In this document: positions 56,019 through 63,819 of the stretch, one piece after another
Numbering within the stretch: position 1 is the first letter of the stretch
How the letters are laid out: each line of letters starts with the position of its first letter
DNA from: Actinosynnema pretiosum
GTDB lineage: Bacteria > Actinomycetota > Actinomycetes > Mycobacteriales > Pseudonocardiaceae
Length of the DNA stretch: 64,000 bases
Direction of reading: 5' to 3'
Assembly: GCF_024171695.1 (NCBI RefSeq)
Contig: NZ_JAMTCF010000009.1
Location: 1-64,000, forward strand
The notes under the pieces: generated by a model
What the model saw: the letters and a program-made list of their open reading frames with translations, nothing else
What the model was told of the DNA's origin: nothing
The model's database searches: none
Made by a program: the position numbers and the translations under genes

Positions 56019-56513
56019 GTTGAACGGTCCGTTCACCCAAGGTTGAACGGACCGTTCAACCTTGTTGATGTAGGTCTAAAGGTGCAGGCCGGGGGGCGGA
56101 GCGAGTCGCGGTCGGCCAGACCGGTTGAACGGTCCATTCGCCCGAGGTTGAACGGTCCGTTCAACCTTGCAGGTGTGGGTGCAGGCCGGATGCGGGGTGA
56201 GTTACGGCTGGTCGAGTCCGTTGAACGGTCCGTTCGCCCGAGGTTGAACGGTCCGTTCAACCTCGTAGGTGTGGATGCAGAGTGGGTTGCGGATGGCCAG
56301 GCCGGTTGAACGGACCGTTCAACGGACTCGACCAGCCGTAACTCACCCCGCATCCGGCCTGCACCCACACCTGCAAGGTTGAACGGACCGTTCAACCTTG
56401 CAGGCGCAGGCTAGGTGCGAGAGGCGAGTGGCGAGTGCGGGCATGGGGGCGAGTCGCGTTCGGCCGGGCCGGTTGAACGGTCCGTTCACCCCAAGGTTGA
56501 ACGGACCGTTCAA
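56019..56513. repeat. Array of ten 17-bp palindromes (TTGAACGGWCCGTTCAA type)
   Basis: Palindrome copies start at 56020, 56043, 56125, 56148, 56221, 56244, 56306, 56379, 56473 and 56497. Most come in pairs 23-24 bp apart: the left member of each pair is imperfect (ends CAC or CGC), the right one perfect and framed as AGGTTGAACGGNCCGTTCAACC. Pairs recur about every 100 bp with related spacers (TGCAGGTGTGGGTGCAGGCC and GGCGAGTCGCGGTCGGCCAG types). Because the unit is palindromic, both strands show repeated RLNGPFNL peptides that are not genes. No cas genes are near. The 1-kb gap from 55639 to 56703 holds only this array, the hexanucleotide tract and, at 56560-56690, C-rich low-complexity DNA. 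Confidence 0.92.
56145..56398. repeat. Perfect 91-bp inverted repeat inside the palindrome array
   Basis: 56145-56235 and 56308-56398 are exact reverse complements, separated by 72 bp. Each arm carries one perfect palindrome, the spacer TGCAGGTGTGGGTGCAGGCC... and most of the next palindrome. The palindromes at the arm ends could promote cruciform extrusion or inversion of the 72-bp centre. Confidence 0.92.
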
Positions 56514-56691
56514 CCGAGATCCCGTGCCATCTCGCTCGGCCTCAAGCCCTGCATCGCCCGCCGTCCACTACACGCCGCCAGCCATGCGCTGCTTGCTCAT
56601 CCGCCCGCTTCCAGTTGCCACGCGCCCCCCACCCCCCTCACCCACCCCACCCCCACAAACACCACCCCCCACCCCCACCCACCCGAAGGAC

Positions 56692-56697
56692 TAGCGT
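56692..56697 (+). promoter_or_regulatory. -10 box TAGCGT of a leaderless amidohydrolase transcript
   Basis: TAGCGT lies 6 nt before the GTG at 56704. Confidence 0.45.
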
Positions 56698-56703
56698 CAC
56701 CCC

Positions 56704-57903
56704 GTGCCCGGAGACCTGCTGATCCGCTCAGTCCGCCCGTGGCCCGCCGACCCCGGTGCGCCCACCGTCGACGTCCTCTGCTCGAACGGCACCCTCACCG
56801 CCTTCGGCCCCCGCCTCACCGCCCCGCCAGGCGCCACCACCGTCGACGGCCGCGACGGCGTCCTCCTCCCCGCCTTCACCGACGCCCACGCGCACCTCGA
56901 CTCCACCCGCCTCGGCCTCCCCTTCCGCCCGCACTCCGCAGGTCCCGGCCTCGCCGCCCTGGTCGACAACGACCGCCGCCACTGGCGCGCCGACGAGCCC
57001 GTCGCCGACCGCGCCACCCGCACCCTCGGCCGCACCATCGCCTCCGGCGCCACGCACGTGCGCAGCCACGCCCAGGTCGACGTCGACTCCGGCCTCGACC
57101 GCCTCGAAGGCGTCCTCGCCGCCCGCGAGGCCCACCGGGACCGGGCGCTCGTGCAGGTCGTCGCGTTCCCCCAGTGCGGCATCCTGCGCGAGAAGGGCAC
57201 CGCCGACCTGCTCGACGCCGCGCTCCGGGCGGGCGCCGACCTGATCGGGGGGCTCGACCCCGCCTCCGCCGACCGCGACCCCGTCAAGCACCTCGACACC
57301 GTCTTCGGCCTCGCCGAGAAGCACCAGTGCGGCGTCGACCTGCACCTGCACGACGACGGCACGCTCGGCGCGTTCCAGATCGAGCTGGTCTGCGAGCGCG
57401 TCGCCGCCCTCGGGATGCGCGGCGAGGTCACCATCAGCCACGCGTTCGCCCTGTCCACCGTCGACGACCACCGCCAGGGCCTGCTCGTCGACCTCCTCGC
57501 CGAGCACGACGTCGCCGTCACCACCGTCGCCCCCGGCGCCCGCGAGCCCCTGCCGCTGCACCGCCTGCGCCGCGCGGGCGTGCGCCTGGGCCTCGGCCAG
57601 GACGGCATCCGCGACCACTGGTCCCCGTACGGCGACGGCGACGTGCTCGGCCGCGCCTGGCAGCTCGCCTACCGGAGCGGGTTCCGCCGGGACGACCAGG
57701 TCGAGATGTGCGTGGACATCGCCACCAGGGGCGGCGCGGCCGTGCTCGGCGCCAAGCTCGGGCTCACCGAGGGCTCGCCCGCGTCCGTCGTGGTCGTGCC
57801 CGGCGACACGGTCACCGCCGCCGTCATGGACCGCGCCCCGCGCGCGCTCGTCGTGCACGCGGGGCGCGTCGTCGCCAGGGACGGCGAGCTGGTCAGAACC
57901 TGA
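56704..57903 (+). CDS. Amidohydrolase, cytosine-deaminase-like
   Basis: 399 residues. Metal-dependent amidohydrolase of the CodA-like group: LPAFTDAHAHLDSTRLGLPF (metal His pair), HVRSHAQVDVDSGL, DLHLHDDG, ISHAFALS (metal His) and LGQDGIRDHWSPYGDGDVLGRAW (metal Asp), with the C-terminal strand ALVVHAGRVVARDGELVR. Deaminates a cyclic amidine or hydrolyses a related ring; the substrate is not certain. GTG 56704 follows the -10 box with no leader. Its last 11 bp overlap the convergent oxidoreductase gene. Confidence 0.87.
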   Translation: MPGDLLIRSVRPWPADPGAPTVDVLCSNGTLTAFGPRLTAPPGATTVDGRDGVLLPAFTDAHAHLDSTRLGLPFRPHSAGPGLAALVDNDRRHWRADEPVADRATRTLGRTIASGATHVRSHAQVDVDSGLDRLEGVLAAREAHRDRALVQVVAFPQCGILREKGTADLLDAALRAGADLIGGLDPASADRDPVKHLDTVFGLAEKHQCGVDLHLHDDGTLGAFQIELVCERVAALGMRGEVTISHAFALSTVDDHRQGLLVDLLAEHDVAVTTVAPGAREPLPLHRLRRAGVRLGLGQDGIRDHWSPYGDGDVLGRAWQLAYRSGFRRDDQVEMCVDIATRGGAAVLGAKLGLTEGSPASVVVVPGDTVTAAVMDRAPRALVVHAGRVVARDGELVRT

Positions 57904-58897
57904 CCAGCGCCTTCCCGGTGTTCTCCCCGCGCAGCATCCCGATGAACGCGGCGGGCGCGTTCGCCAGCCCGCCCTCGGTGACCGTCTCGCGGTAGCGCAG
58001 CTTCCCCTCCGCGACCCACCCGCCCACCTCGCGGGTGAACTCCTCGCGCAGGTGGCCGTGGTCGCTGACGATGAACCCGCGCAGCGTGGCCCGCTTGCCC
58101 ACCAGCAGCCCCAGGTTCCTCGGCCCGGCGGGCGCCTCCTCCGCGTTGTACGCCGAGATCGCCCCGCACAGCGCCGCCCGCGCGCCCGTGGTGAACGCCC
58201 CGATCGCCGCCTCCAAGTGCTCGCCGCCGACGTTGTCGAAGAACACGTCCACCCCGTCCGGGGCCGCCGCCGCGAGCTGCCCGGCGACGTCCCCGTCCCG
58301 GTAGTCGAACGCGGCGTCGTAGCCCAGCTCGTCCACCAGGTACCGCACCTTCTCCGGCGACCCGGCGCTGCCCACCACCCGCTTCGCCCCGCGCAACCGG
58401 GCGACCTGCCCCGCGACCTGCCCGACCGCGCCCGCCGCCCCCGACACGAACACCGTCTCGCCCGCGCGCATCCCGGCGACCTCCAGCAGCCCCACCCACG
58501 CGGTCAGCCCCGGCATCCCCAGCACGCCGAGGTAGGCGCCCAGCGGCGCCACGTCCGGGTCGACCTTCCGCGCCGACCCGGCGGGCACGGCCGCGAACTC
58601 GCGCCACCCCAGCCCGTGCAGCACCACGTCCCCCGGCGCGAAGTCCGGCGACCGCGACTCGACCACCTCGCCGATCGCCCCGCCGTCCAGCGGCGCGTTC
58701 AGCGCGTACGGCGGCACGTACGACTTCGCGTCCCGCATCCGCCCGCGCATGTACGGGTCGACGCTCATCACCAGGTTGCGCACCAGCAGCTCCCCGTCGC
58801 CCGGCGCCGGTACCGGGACCTCGACGAGCGCGAAGTCCGACTCGGTCGGGAAGCCCTTCGGGCGGGCGGCCAGGTGGATCTCGTGCGCGGTGGTCAT
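57893..58897 (-). CDS. NADP-dependent oxidoreductase (alkenal/prostaglandin reductase type)
   Basis: 334 residues, zinc-independent medium-chain dehydrogenase/reductase. SVDPYMRGRMRDAKSYVPPY is the signature of the 2-alkenal / leukotriene B4 reductase branch; the Rossmann motif VFVSGAAGAVGQVAGQVARLRGAKRVVGSAGS binds NADPH; VFFDNVGGEHLEAAIG and RGFIVSDH are also family-specific. It probably reduces the double bond of reactive enones. ATG 58897 is preceded by CAGGGAGAA. A GNAT acetyltransferase gene ends 55 bp upstream on the same strand. Confidence 0.92.
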   Translation of the reverse strand: MTTAHEIHLAARPKGFPTESDFALVEVPVPAPGDGELLVRNLVMSVDPYMRGRMRDAKSYVPPYALNAPLDGGAIGEVVESRSPDFAPGDVVLHGLGWREFAAVPAGSARKVDPDVAPLGAYLGVLGMPGLTAWVGLLEVAGMRAGETVFVSGAAGAVGQVAGQVARLRGAKRVVGSAGSPEKVRYLVDELGYDAAFDYRDGDVAGQLAAAAPDGVDVFFDNVGGEHLEAAIGAFTTGARAALCGAISAYNAEEAPAGPRNLGLLVGKRATLRGFIVSDHGHLREEFTREVGGWVAEGKLRYRETVTEGGLANAPAAFIGMLRGENTGKALVRF

Positions 58898-58952
58898 GCG
58901 GTTCTCCCTGCGGTCGCTCCGGACGTCCCCCTCACCGGGGGGCAACGCCCGG

Positions 58953-59711
58953 TCACGCCGCGCTCTTCCCCGCAGTCCCGCCCGCCTCCGGCCCACCGGC
59001 GCGCACCGCCGCGAGGTCCAGCACGGACAGCTCCCGGTAGGCGTACCCGAGCCGCGCGTACACGCCGATCGCGGTCGGGTTGTTCCGGTCGACCATGAGC
59101 GCGCACTCGCCGTGCCGCTCCAGCAGCTCGGCGGTGACGAACGCGCACAGCACCGACGACAGGCCCCTGCGGCGGAAGTCCGGGTGCGTGGCGACCCCGC
59201 CGACGAACCCCACCCCCTCGGTGGACCACGCGTCGGCCGCCACCGCGGCGAGCACCCCGCCGATTCTGATCCCGGCCCACCGGGTCGGTCCCGGCTCACC
59301 CGGCCACACATAGCTGTGCGGGCTGGCGGCGGCCAGCAGGGCGGTCACCTCGGGCCAGTCCGACTCGGGCAGCCAGGCGCACTCGGGGGCCCGCTCCGGC
59401 AGGTCGCCGGGGTCGGCCCGCTCCATCCAGCCGAACGCGGCCCGCACCGGCACCCCCAGCCCGGCCGCCAGCTCGCTGGTGACCAGCGGCGACAGGCCGG
59501 GGGCGTAGTGCTCGTCCAGGAGGGCTCGGACGTCGCCGGGGGAGCCGTCCAGGACCAGCCGGTCGTGCCGGTTGAGCGCGGGCGCGAGCACGGCGACGGC
59601 GTCACCGAGCGCCCAGGCCGCGCCACCGCGACCGGGGGCGAGGGCCTGGGCGGACCAGCGGATGAGGGTGCCGCGCGCGGACAGCTCGGCGGGGTGGTGC
59701 AGTCGACGCAT
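58953..59711 (-). CDS. GNAT family N-acetyltransferase
   Basis: 252 residues. The N-terminal half (about 1-125) is a degenerate GNAT-like or capping domain; the C-terminal half is an FR47-type acetyltransferase: GFVGGVATHPDFRRRGLSSVLCAFVTAELL contains the acetyl-CoA motif A (R-R-x-G-L), and NPTAIGVYARLGYAYR motif B. The substrate is not predictable. The gene may share a transcript with the downstream oxidoreductase. Confidence 0.87.
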   Translation of the reverse strand: MRRLHHPAELSARGTLIRWSAQALAPGRGGAAWALGDAVAVLAPALNRHDRLVLDGSPGDVRALLDEHYAPGLSPLVTSELAAGLGVPVRAAFGWMERADPGDLPERAPECAWLPESDWPEVTALLAAASPHSYVWPGEPGPTRWAGIRIGGVLAAVAADAWSTEGVGFVGGVATHPDFRRRGLSSVLCAFVTAELLERHGECALMVDRNNPTAIGVYARLGYAYRELSVLDLAAVRAGGPEAGGTAGKSAA

Positions 59712-59804
59712 GGGGGCATCATCACCCCCGCCGGGTGCGGTTCGGGTCGCGGGGAGGGAGCGGGCGCCCCGCGCCGGACGTGAACCGCGTAGCCCGGCGC
59801 CCGG

Positions 59805-60365
59805 CTAGGCCTTGCCGCCCCGGAACAGCGACCGCTTGGCCAGCGAGTCCACCAGCCCCCGGTAGGCCAGCTCCACCTCGTTGTCGTACTCCAGCTGGTC
59901 CCTGGGCGGCACGGTCTGGTCGGGCCGGGGGCGCTGGCCGATGCTCTCGATCGACCGCTCCTCCCACAGCGCCTCCACGGCCTGCTGCCACAGCTCGTCC
60001 ACGCCCAGCTGCGCGACCTTCTCCCGGTCGATCGCGGCGGCCATCCGGATCTGCGACTCGGCCAGCGCCTCCAGCAGCTCCGCGACCCGCCGCCGGTCCA
60101 CCTGCCGCATCCGCTCGACCGCGTCGCCCGCCAGCTCGACGACCTCCTTGTACCGCTCGGCCGCCGACAGCGCGCCGCCGAACCCGGTGTTCGCGCCGGG
60201 GACCGGGACGGCGCCCGCGCCGTAGCCCTGCCCCGCGCCTGCGCCCGAACCGGAACCCGAGCCCGAACCCGTCCCCTGCCCCGGAACCGAGCCCGGAACC
60301 GGACCCGAGCCCGAGCCCGGACCCGCCCCCGAGAGCGCCGACACCGACACCGGACCGCCGATCAT
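59805..60365 (-). CDS. Gly/Ser/Pro-rich protein of the FtsK-like ATPase operon
   Basis: 186 residues. Residues about 1-60 are a Gly/Ser/Pro low-complexity segment (GPGSGSGPVPGSVPGQGTG) encoded by hexanucleotide repeats; the C-terminal ~115 residues are helical and charged (GALSAAERYKEVVELAGDAVERMRQVDRRRVAELLEAL; DELWQQAVEALWEERSIES; NEVELAYRGLVDSLAKRSLF). No known domain is recognised. The ATG at 60365 overlaps the stop of the ATPase gene (ATGA), so the two products are made together and probably interact. Last gene of the operon. Confidence 0.72.
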   Translation of the reverse strand: MIGGPVSVSALSGAGPGSGSGPVPGSVPGQGTGSGSGSGSGAGAGQGYGAGAVPVPGANTGFGGALSAAERYKEVVELAGDAVERMRQVDRRRVAELLEALAESQIRMAAAIDREKVAQLGVDELWQQAVEALWEERSIESIGQRPRPDQTVPPRDQLEYDNEVELAYRGLVDSLAKRSLFRGGKA

Positions 60366-63160
60366 GATTCCTCCCCCGTGCCGAACGGGATGACCACCTG
60401 CGGGCGCGAGTGCTCGAACCGGTCGAAGAACAACCCCCTGCGGGGTCGCGGCGACCAGGACATCACCTGCTCCGGACCGAACGAGATCAGCTCCTTGCCC
60501 TGCACGTCGAACGCGATCCACGAGCCGATGTCGTCGTACACGCCGGGCGGCAGGCTGTTCTTCAACCGCTGCGCCCCGCGCCACCAGCCGAGCAGGTGCG
60601 TCCGGTTCTCCGGCCCGTGCTTGAGCAGCAGGCGGAAGCTGTCCACACCGGTCGACCGGGTCTTCTCGTCCTTGACCTCCAGCAGGCTCTGCGCCGCGTC
60701 GACCCCGTAGACGATCAGGTACTCCGGGACGACCGGGTCCGCGAACGTCCCAGAGTTGATCTCCCGCAATCGCTTCGCGTGCGTGTCCACGACCTCCCGG
60801 AACCCGCGCCGCTCCTCCTCCGGAACCTCGCGGAAGTCCTTCAGCGGCACCTCGTCGACCTCGAACCCCTCGCCCTTGAGCGCCTTGCTCAGCCGGTCCG
60901 CGTGCGGCTTCGCGTCGTCCACCAGACACGCCACCGTGAACTTCGCCCCACCCTCGAAGTGCTGCCGCGCCAGCGACAGCGCCGCACCGGCCAGCACCCC
61001 GGCCGCGTCCTCCGCCATCGACCCGATCACCGCCGTGTTCCGCCCCGGCGTCCGCGCGAACCGCACCTTCGCCGCGCTCCCTGCCACGTCGATCACCTGC
61101 CCCAGCAGCACCGTCGGGCTCGCCTCACCCGGCCGCAGCGCCCGGAAGTCCGCCAGCTCGCCCAGCACCGGCACCCGGCTGCCGTCGAACAGGATCGGCT
61201 CGGGCAGCTCCTCCGGCCTGATCCGGTGCAGCTCCGCCTGGAGCGCGTCGAACGTGCCGCGCTGCGTCGCGTCCGGCACCCGCGCCACCACGTTGCCCGG
61301 CCGCACCCCCGACTCGTGGTTCACCACCGCGTGCCAGCGCGGCAGCTCCACCGCCGCGTCGTTCTGCGGCTCCGCCAGCACCCGCCGCGCCTTCGGCAGC
61401 GCGATCCGGACGGTGAACTGCTCGAAGATCGCCGACTTGCCCCAGAACCCCTCGATGCCCGCCACGTCCTGGCTCGACAGCACCAGGTGGATGCCCTGCG
61501 ACCGCCCGCGCCGCGCCACGTCCTCCAGCAGCTGCGTGGCCTGCGAGGTCACCTGGTCGCGCTCCCCGAACAGGTACTGGAACTCGTCGATCACCGCGAC
61601 GACACGGGGCCACCGCCCCTCCGGGTCCTCCTCGCGCAGCTGCTCCAGCTTGGTGACCTCGTGCCGCTTCGCCGCGTCCGCCCGCCGCCGCATCTCGTCG
61701 GCCAGGAACTTCAGCAGCGCCACCCCGAACTCGCGGTCGGTGTTCACGTTCACCCCGACCAGCCGGGCGTGCGGCAGCCAGCTCGGGTCCTTGCGGCCCG
61801 GCGCGAACTGCGCGAACGACACGCCCTCCTTGAAGTCCAGCAGGTACAGCTCCAGCTCGTCCGGCGAGTACCGGGCCGCGAGGCTGCCCAGCACCGCGTA
61901 CAGCAGGTTCGTCTTGCCCGACCCGCTCGGCCCGCCGATCAGCGCGTGCGGCGAGGTGTCGCCCAGCGCCACCGGCACCGGGTCGCCGTCGAAGAACCCC
62001 AGCGGGGCCACCACGCCCGCCGCCGACCGCTCCTGCCACAGCCGCTCCGGCAGCAGGTCCGCGAACGTGCCGAACCGGCTGCGCCGCTCCTCGCGCTTCT
62101 CCGCGATCGCCGCGCACGCCCTCGGCACCGCGTGGCGCGGCAGCGGCGGGTCCAGCAGCACCCGCACGTGCTTGCCGGTCATGGTGCAGGTCGCCGTGTG
62201 GTCCGCCGCCACCCGCACGGTCTCCACCGGCGAGTTCACCGTGATCGGGATGTCGACGATGAACAGCTGGATGCCGCAGGCCAGCCCGTTGCGCGCCACC
62301 CGCTGCAACTGCTGCTGGTGCTCCTCCTTCAACGCCTGCCGGTTGCCCAGCAGCACCGCGATCCGCCACGGCTCGGCGCGCCTGCCGCTGACCGCCCTGA
62401 TCGACTGGTGGCCCTCCACCAGCACACCGGTGTGCACCCGGCGGATGGTGTCGGACAGCTCGTCCAGCAGCTCGTGCAGCCGCGCCGGGTCGTGCACGGT
62501 CAGCAGGCCCGCCCTGGTCAGCGGGTACAGGCCGGGCAGCGCCCCGGTGAGCTGGCCGACGTCCCACACGTGCACCTGCACCAGGCCCGGCTGGAAGTGG
62601 CTGAGCACCCGCAGCAGCAGGCCCTCCACCAGCGACTCCGCCGTCGCGCGCGACTCGGGCGCGGACGCCACGTGCAGGTGCGCCTGGTCCAGCAGCGGCA
62701 CCGCCACCGGGAACCGCCTCGGCTCCGGCGCGGCGGGCACCTCGCCCTCGCCGATCCGCCACAGCTCCGGCACGCCCTCGCTGCCGTCCGCCGTCCCGGT
62801 GCCGCCCAGCCAGGCCTCGGGCGGCCAGGACGCGGCCCCCGGCGACGCCTCGCCGACGATCTCGGCCAACCGGTCGGGGCCCTGCTCGGACCAGTCCCGG
62901 AACGCCTCGACCCGGTCCGCCATCGCGTGCGCCAGCACCGGTCCGAACAGCGGGTTCTCCAGCGGCTTCGCCAGCAGCGGGTCGGCCAGGGCGCGGTCCA
63001 CGCCCTGGCCGCGCACCATCACCTCGACCATGTCGCGGGCGCGCTCGGCCGCGATGCTGCGCTGCTCGCGCGCGGCGTTGCCGAGCGCGGCGGCGACCGC
63101 CCCGTGGAAGCGCTCCAGGGACGCCTTGATCCGCCACCGGCGGTCGTCGCGCCTGCTCAC
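60362..63160 (-). CDS. FtsK/SpoIIIE-type ATPase, EccC-like, soluble
   Basis: 932 residues without membrane segments. Three FtsK/EccC-like modules can be traced: module 1 (about 155-340) with LDQAHLHVASAPESRATAESL where the P-loop should be; module 2 (about 390-630) with an intact Walker A GGPSGSGKTN (409-418), LYLLDFKEGVSF, Walker B VVAVIDEF (520-527) and RRGRSQGIHLVLSSQD; module 3 (about 680-900) with TAVIGSMAEDAAG (709-721) instead of a P-loop. The N-terminal 100 residues are a helical region. It resembles type VII secretion motor EccC, which however has two N-terminal membrane helices. GTG 63160 starts 1 bp after the preceding stop. Flanked by two small helical proteins and a Gly-rich one; it may export them or act on another substrate. 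Confidence 0.85.
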   Translation of the reverse strand: MSRRDDRRWRIKASLERFHGAVAAALGNAAREQRSIAAERARDMVEVMVRGQGVDRALADPLLAKPLENPLFGPVLAHAMADRVEAFRDWSEQGPDRLAEIVGEASPGAASWPPEAWLGGTGTADGSEGVPELWRIGEGEVPAAPEPRRFPVAVPLLDQAHLHVASAPESRATAESLVEGLLLRVLSHFQPGLVQVHVWDVGQLTGALPGLYPLTRAGLLTVHDPARLHELLDELSDTIRRVHTGVLVEGHQSIRAVSGRRAEPWRIAVLLGNRQALKEEHQQQLQRVARNGLACGIQLFIVDIPITVNSPVETVRVAADHTATCTMTGKHVRVLLDPPLPRHAVPRACAAIAEKREERRSRFGTFADLLPERLWQERSAAGVVAPLGFFDGDPVPVALGDTSPHALIGGPSGSGKTNLLYAVLGSLAARYSPDELELYLLDFKEGVSFAQFAPGRKDPSWLPHARLVGVNVNTDREFGVALLKFLADEMRRRADAAKRHEVTKLEQLREEDPEGRWPRVVAVIDEFQYLFGERDQVTSQATQLLEDVARRGRSQGIHLVLSSQDVAGIEGFWGKSAIFEQFTVRIALPKARRVLAEPQNDAAVELPRWHAVVNHESGVRPGNVVARVPDATQRGTFDALQAELHRIRPEELPEPILFDGSRVPVLGELADFRALRPGEASPTVLLGQVIDVAGSAAKVRFARTPGRNTAVIGSMAEDAAGVLAGAALSLARQHFEGGAKFTVACLVDDAKPHADRLSKALKGEGFEVDEVPLKDFREVPEEERRGFREVVDTHAKRLREINSGTFADPVVPEYLIVYGVDAAQSLLEVKDEKTRSTGVDSFRLLLKHGPENRTHLLGWWRGAQRLKNSLPPGVYDDIGSWIAFDVQGKELISFGPEQVMSWSPRPRRGLFFDRFEHSRPQVVIPFGTGEES

Positions 63161-63161
63161 G

Positions 63162-63413
63162 TCACAGCTCCGCGGCCAACCGCTGGACCAGTTCCAGGCT
63201 GCTCACGATCAGCTCCAGTTCGTCGGGGAAGGCCTCGCGCGCCCGCAGGAACGCGGGCGGCACGAGCTCCTCGTGGTGGTTCTCACCCGCCTCCGCCAGC
63301 GCGTCGACCGCTTCCACCAGCAGGTCCTGCGCCTCCCGCACCGAGCGGTAGGCGTCCCGCAGGCCCTCGGTGACCTGCTCCAGCGCGAGCCGGACCTCCG
63401 CTACCGACGTCAC
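63162..63413 (-). CDS. Small helical protein, WXG100-sized, of the FtsK-like operon
   Basis: 83 residues, predicted as two long helices: SVAEVRLALEQVTEGLRDAYRSVREAQDLLVEAVDALAEAG and then, after HHEELVPPAF, RAREAFPDELELIVSSLELVQRLAAEL. Size and helical hairpin look like WXG100 proteins, but there is no WxG turn. GTG 63413 overlaps the stop of the gene before it (GTGA), and the ATPase starts 1 bp after its stop, so all are translationally coupled. Probably a partner of the 86-residue protein. Family not recognised. Confidence 0.72.
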   Translation of the reverse strand: MTSVAEVRLALEQVTEGLRDAYRSVREAQDLLVEAVDALAEAGENHHEELVPPAFLRAREAFPDELELIVSSLELVQRLAAEL

Positions 63414-63670
63414 AGCCTGGAGTTGATGCTCTCGGCCTGGGAGATCCCGTTCTCCAGGTACTTCTGGAGGTCCGAGACACCGCTGGCCACCTGGGCGAAC
63501 TGGGCGTTGGCCGACTCGACGTCGGACTGGACGCTGCCCTGGGTCGCCGAGTTGAGCAGCGCCTGCGCGTCCTCGGCGAGGCTGGCGGCCTGCTGGAGCG
63601 CCTTCGCGCTCTCGTTGGCCTTGTCCACGGCCTGGGCGATCGCCGCGCGGACTTCTTCGATGCTGGCCAT
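63410..63670 (-). CDS. Small helical protein, WXG100-sized, first gene of the FtsK-like operon
   Basis: 86 residues: ASIEEVRAAIAQAVDKANESAKALQQAASLAEDAQALLNSATQGS, then SDVESANAQFAQVASGVSDLQKYLENGISQAESINSRL. The Ala/Gln-rich heptad pattern suggests a helical hairpin or coiled coil like WXG100 proteins; the central turn is TQGS instead of WxG. ATG 63670 follows AGGAGGGG, but 13 bp of a palindrome (GTCGGTTACCGAC) separate them. A promoter candidate lies at 63758-63731. I do not recognise the family with certainty. Confidence 0.75.
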   Translation of the reverse strand: MASIEEVRAAIAQAVDKANESAKALQQAASLAEDAQALLNSATQGSVQSDVESANAQFAQVASGVSDLQKYLENGISQAESINSRL

Positions 63671-63691
63671 GTCGGTTACCGACCCCTCCTG
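63671..63691 (-). promoter_or_regulatory. Palindrome between ribosome binding site and start codon
   Basis: AGGAGGGG (63691-63684) and the ATG (63670-63668) are separated by GTCGGT-T-ACCGAC-type sequence, a 6-bp inverted repeat around one base. If it folds in the mRNA, it would bring the ribosome binding site next to the ATG; unfolded, the spacing is long. Confidence 0.45.
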
Positions 63692-63715
63692 AGCGCACGC
63701 AGTGGCCTGGCGACC

Positions 63716-63758
63716 ACTTCTGTAATTGAAGTAATACCCAGAGTTTCACGCTAATCAA
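63716..63758 (-). promoter_or_regulatory. Promoter and operator candidate of the FtsK-like operon
   Basis: On the minus strand TTGATT (63758-63753), 16 bp, TATTAC (63736-63731) resemble -35 and -10 boxes. ACTTC-N7-GAAGT (63716-63732) is an inverted repeat overlapping the -10. The stretch is clearly more AT-rich than its surroundings. Confidence 0.5.
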
Positions 63759-63819
63759 GCAAGATCGGCTGACAGGGTGGTGTGGTTACCCACTCCTTCG
63801 GAGCAATGCCGATCCGCTC

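Noticed and set aside
55825..56046. Gly-Thr/Gly-Met repeat protein
   Set aside because: It is the translation of the hexanucleotide tract and runs into the palindrome array without a proper start.
56033..56395. Genes encoding RLNGPFNL repeat peptides on both strands
   Set aside because: The repeated peptide follows from the DNA palindrome and appears on both strands; no ribosome binding site or codon bias supports translation.
56019..56513. CRISPR array
   Set aside because: Repeats come in pairs with very short gaps, spacers are related to one another, one block is inverted and no cas gene is present.
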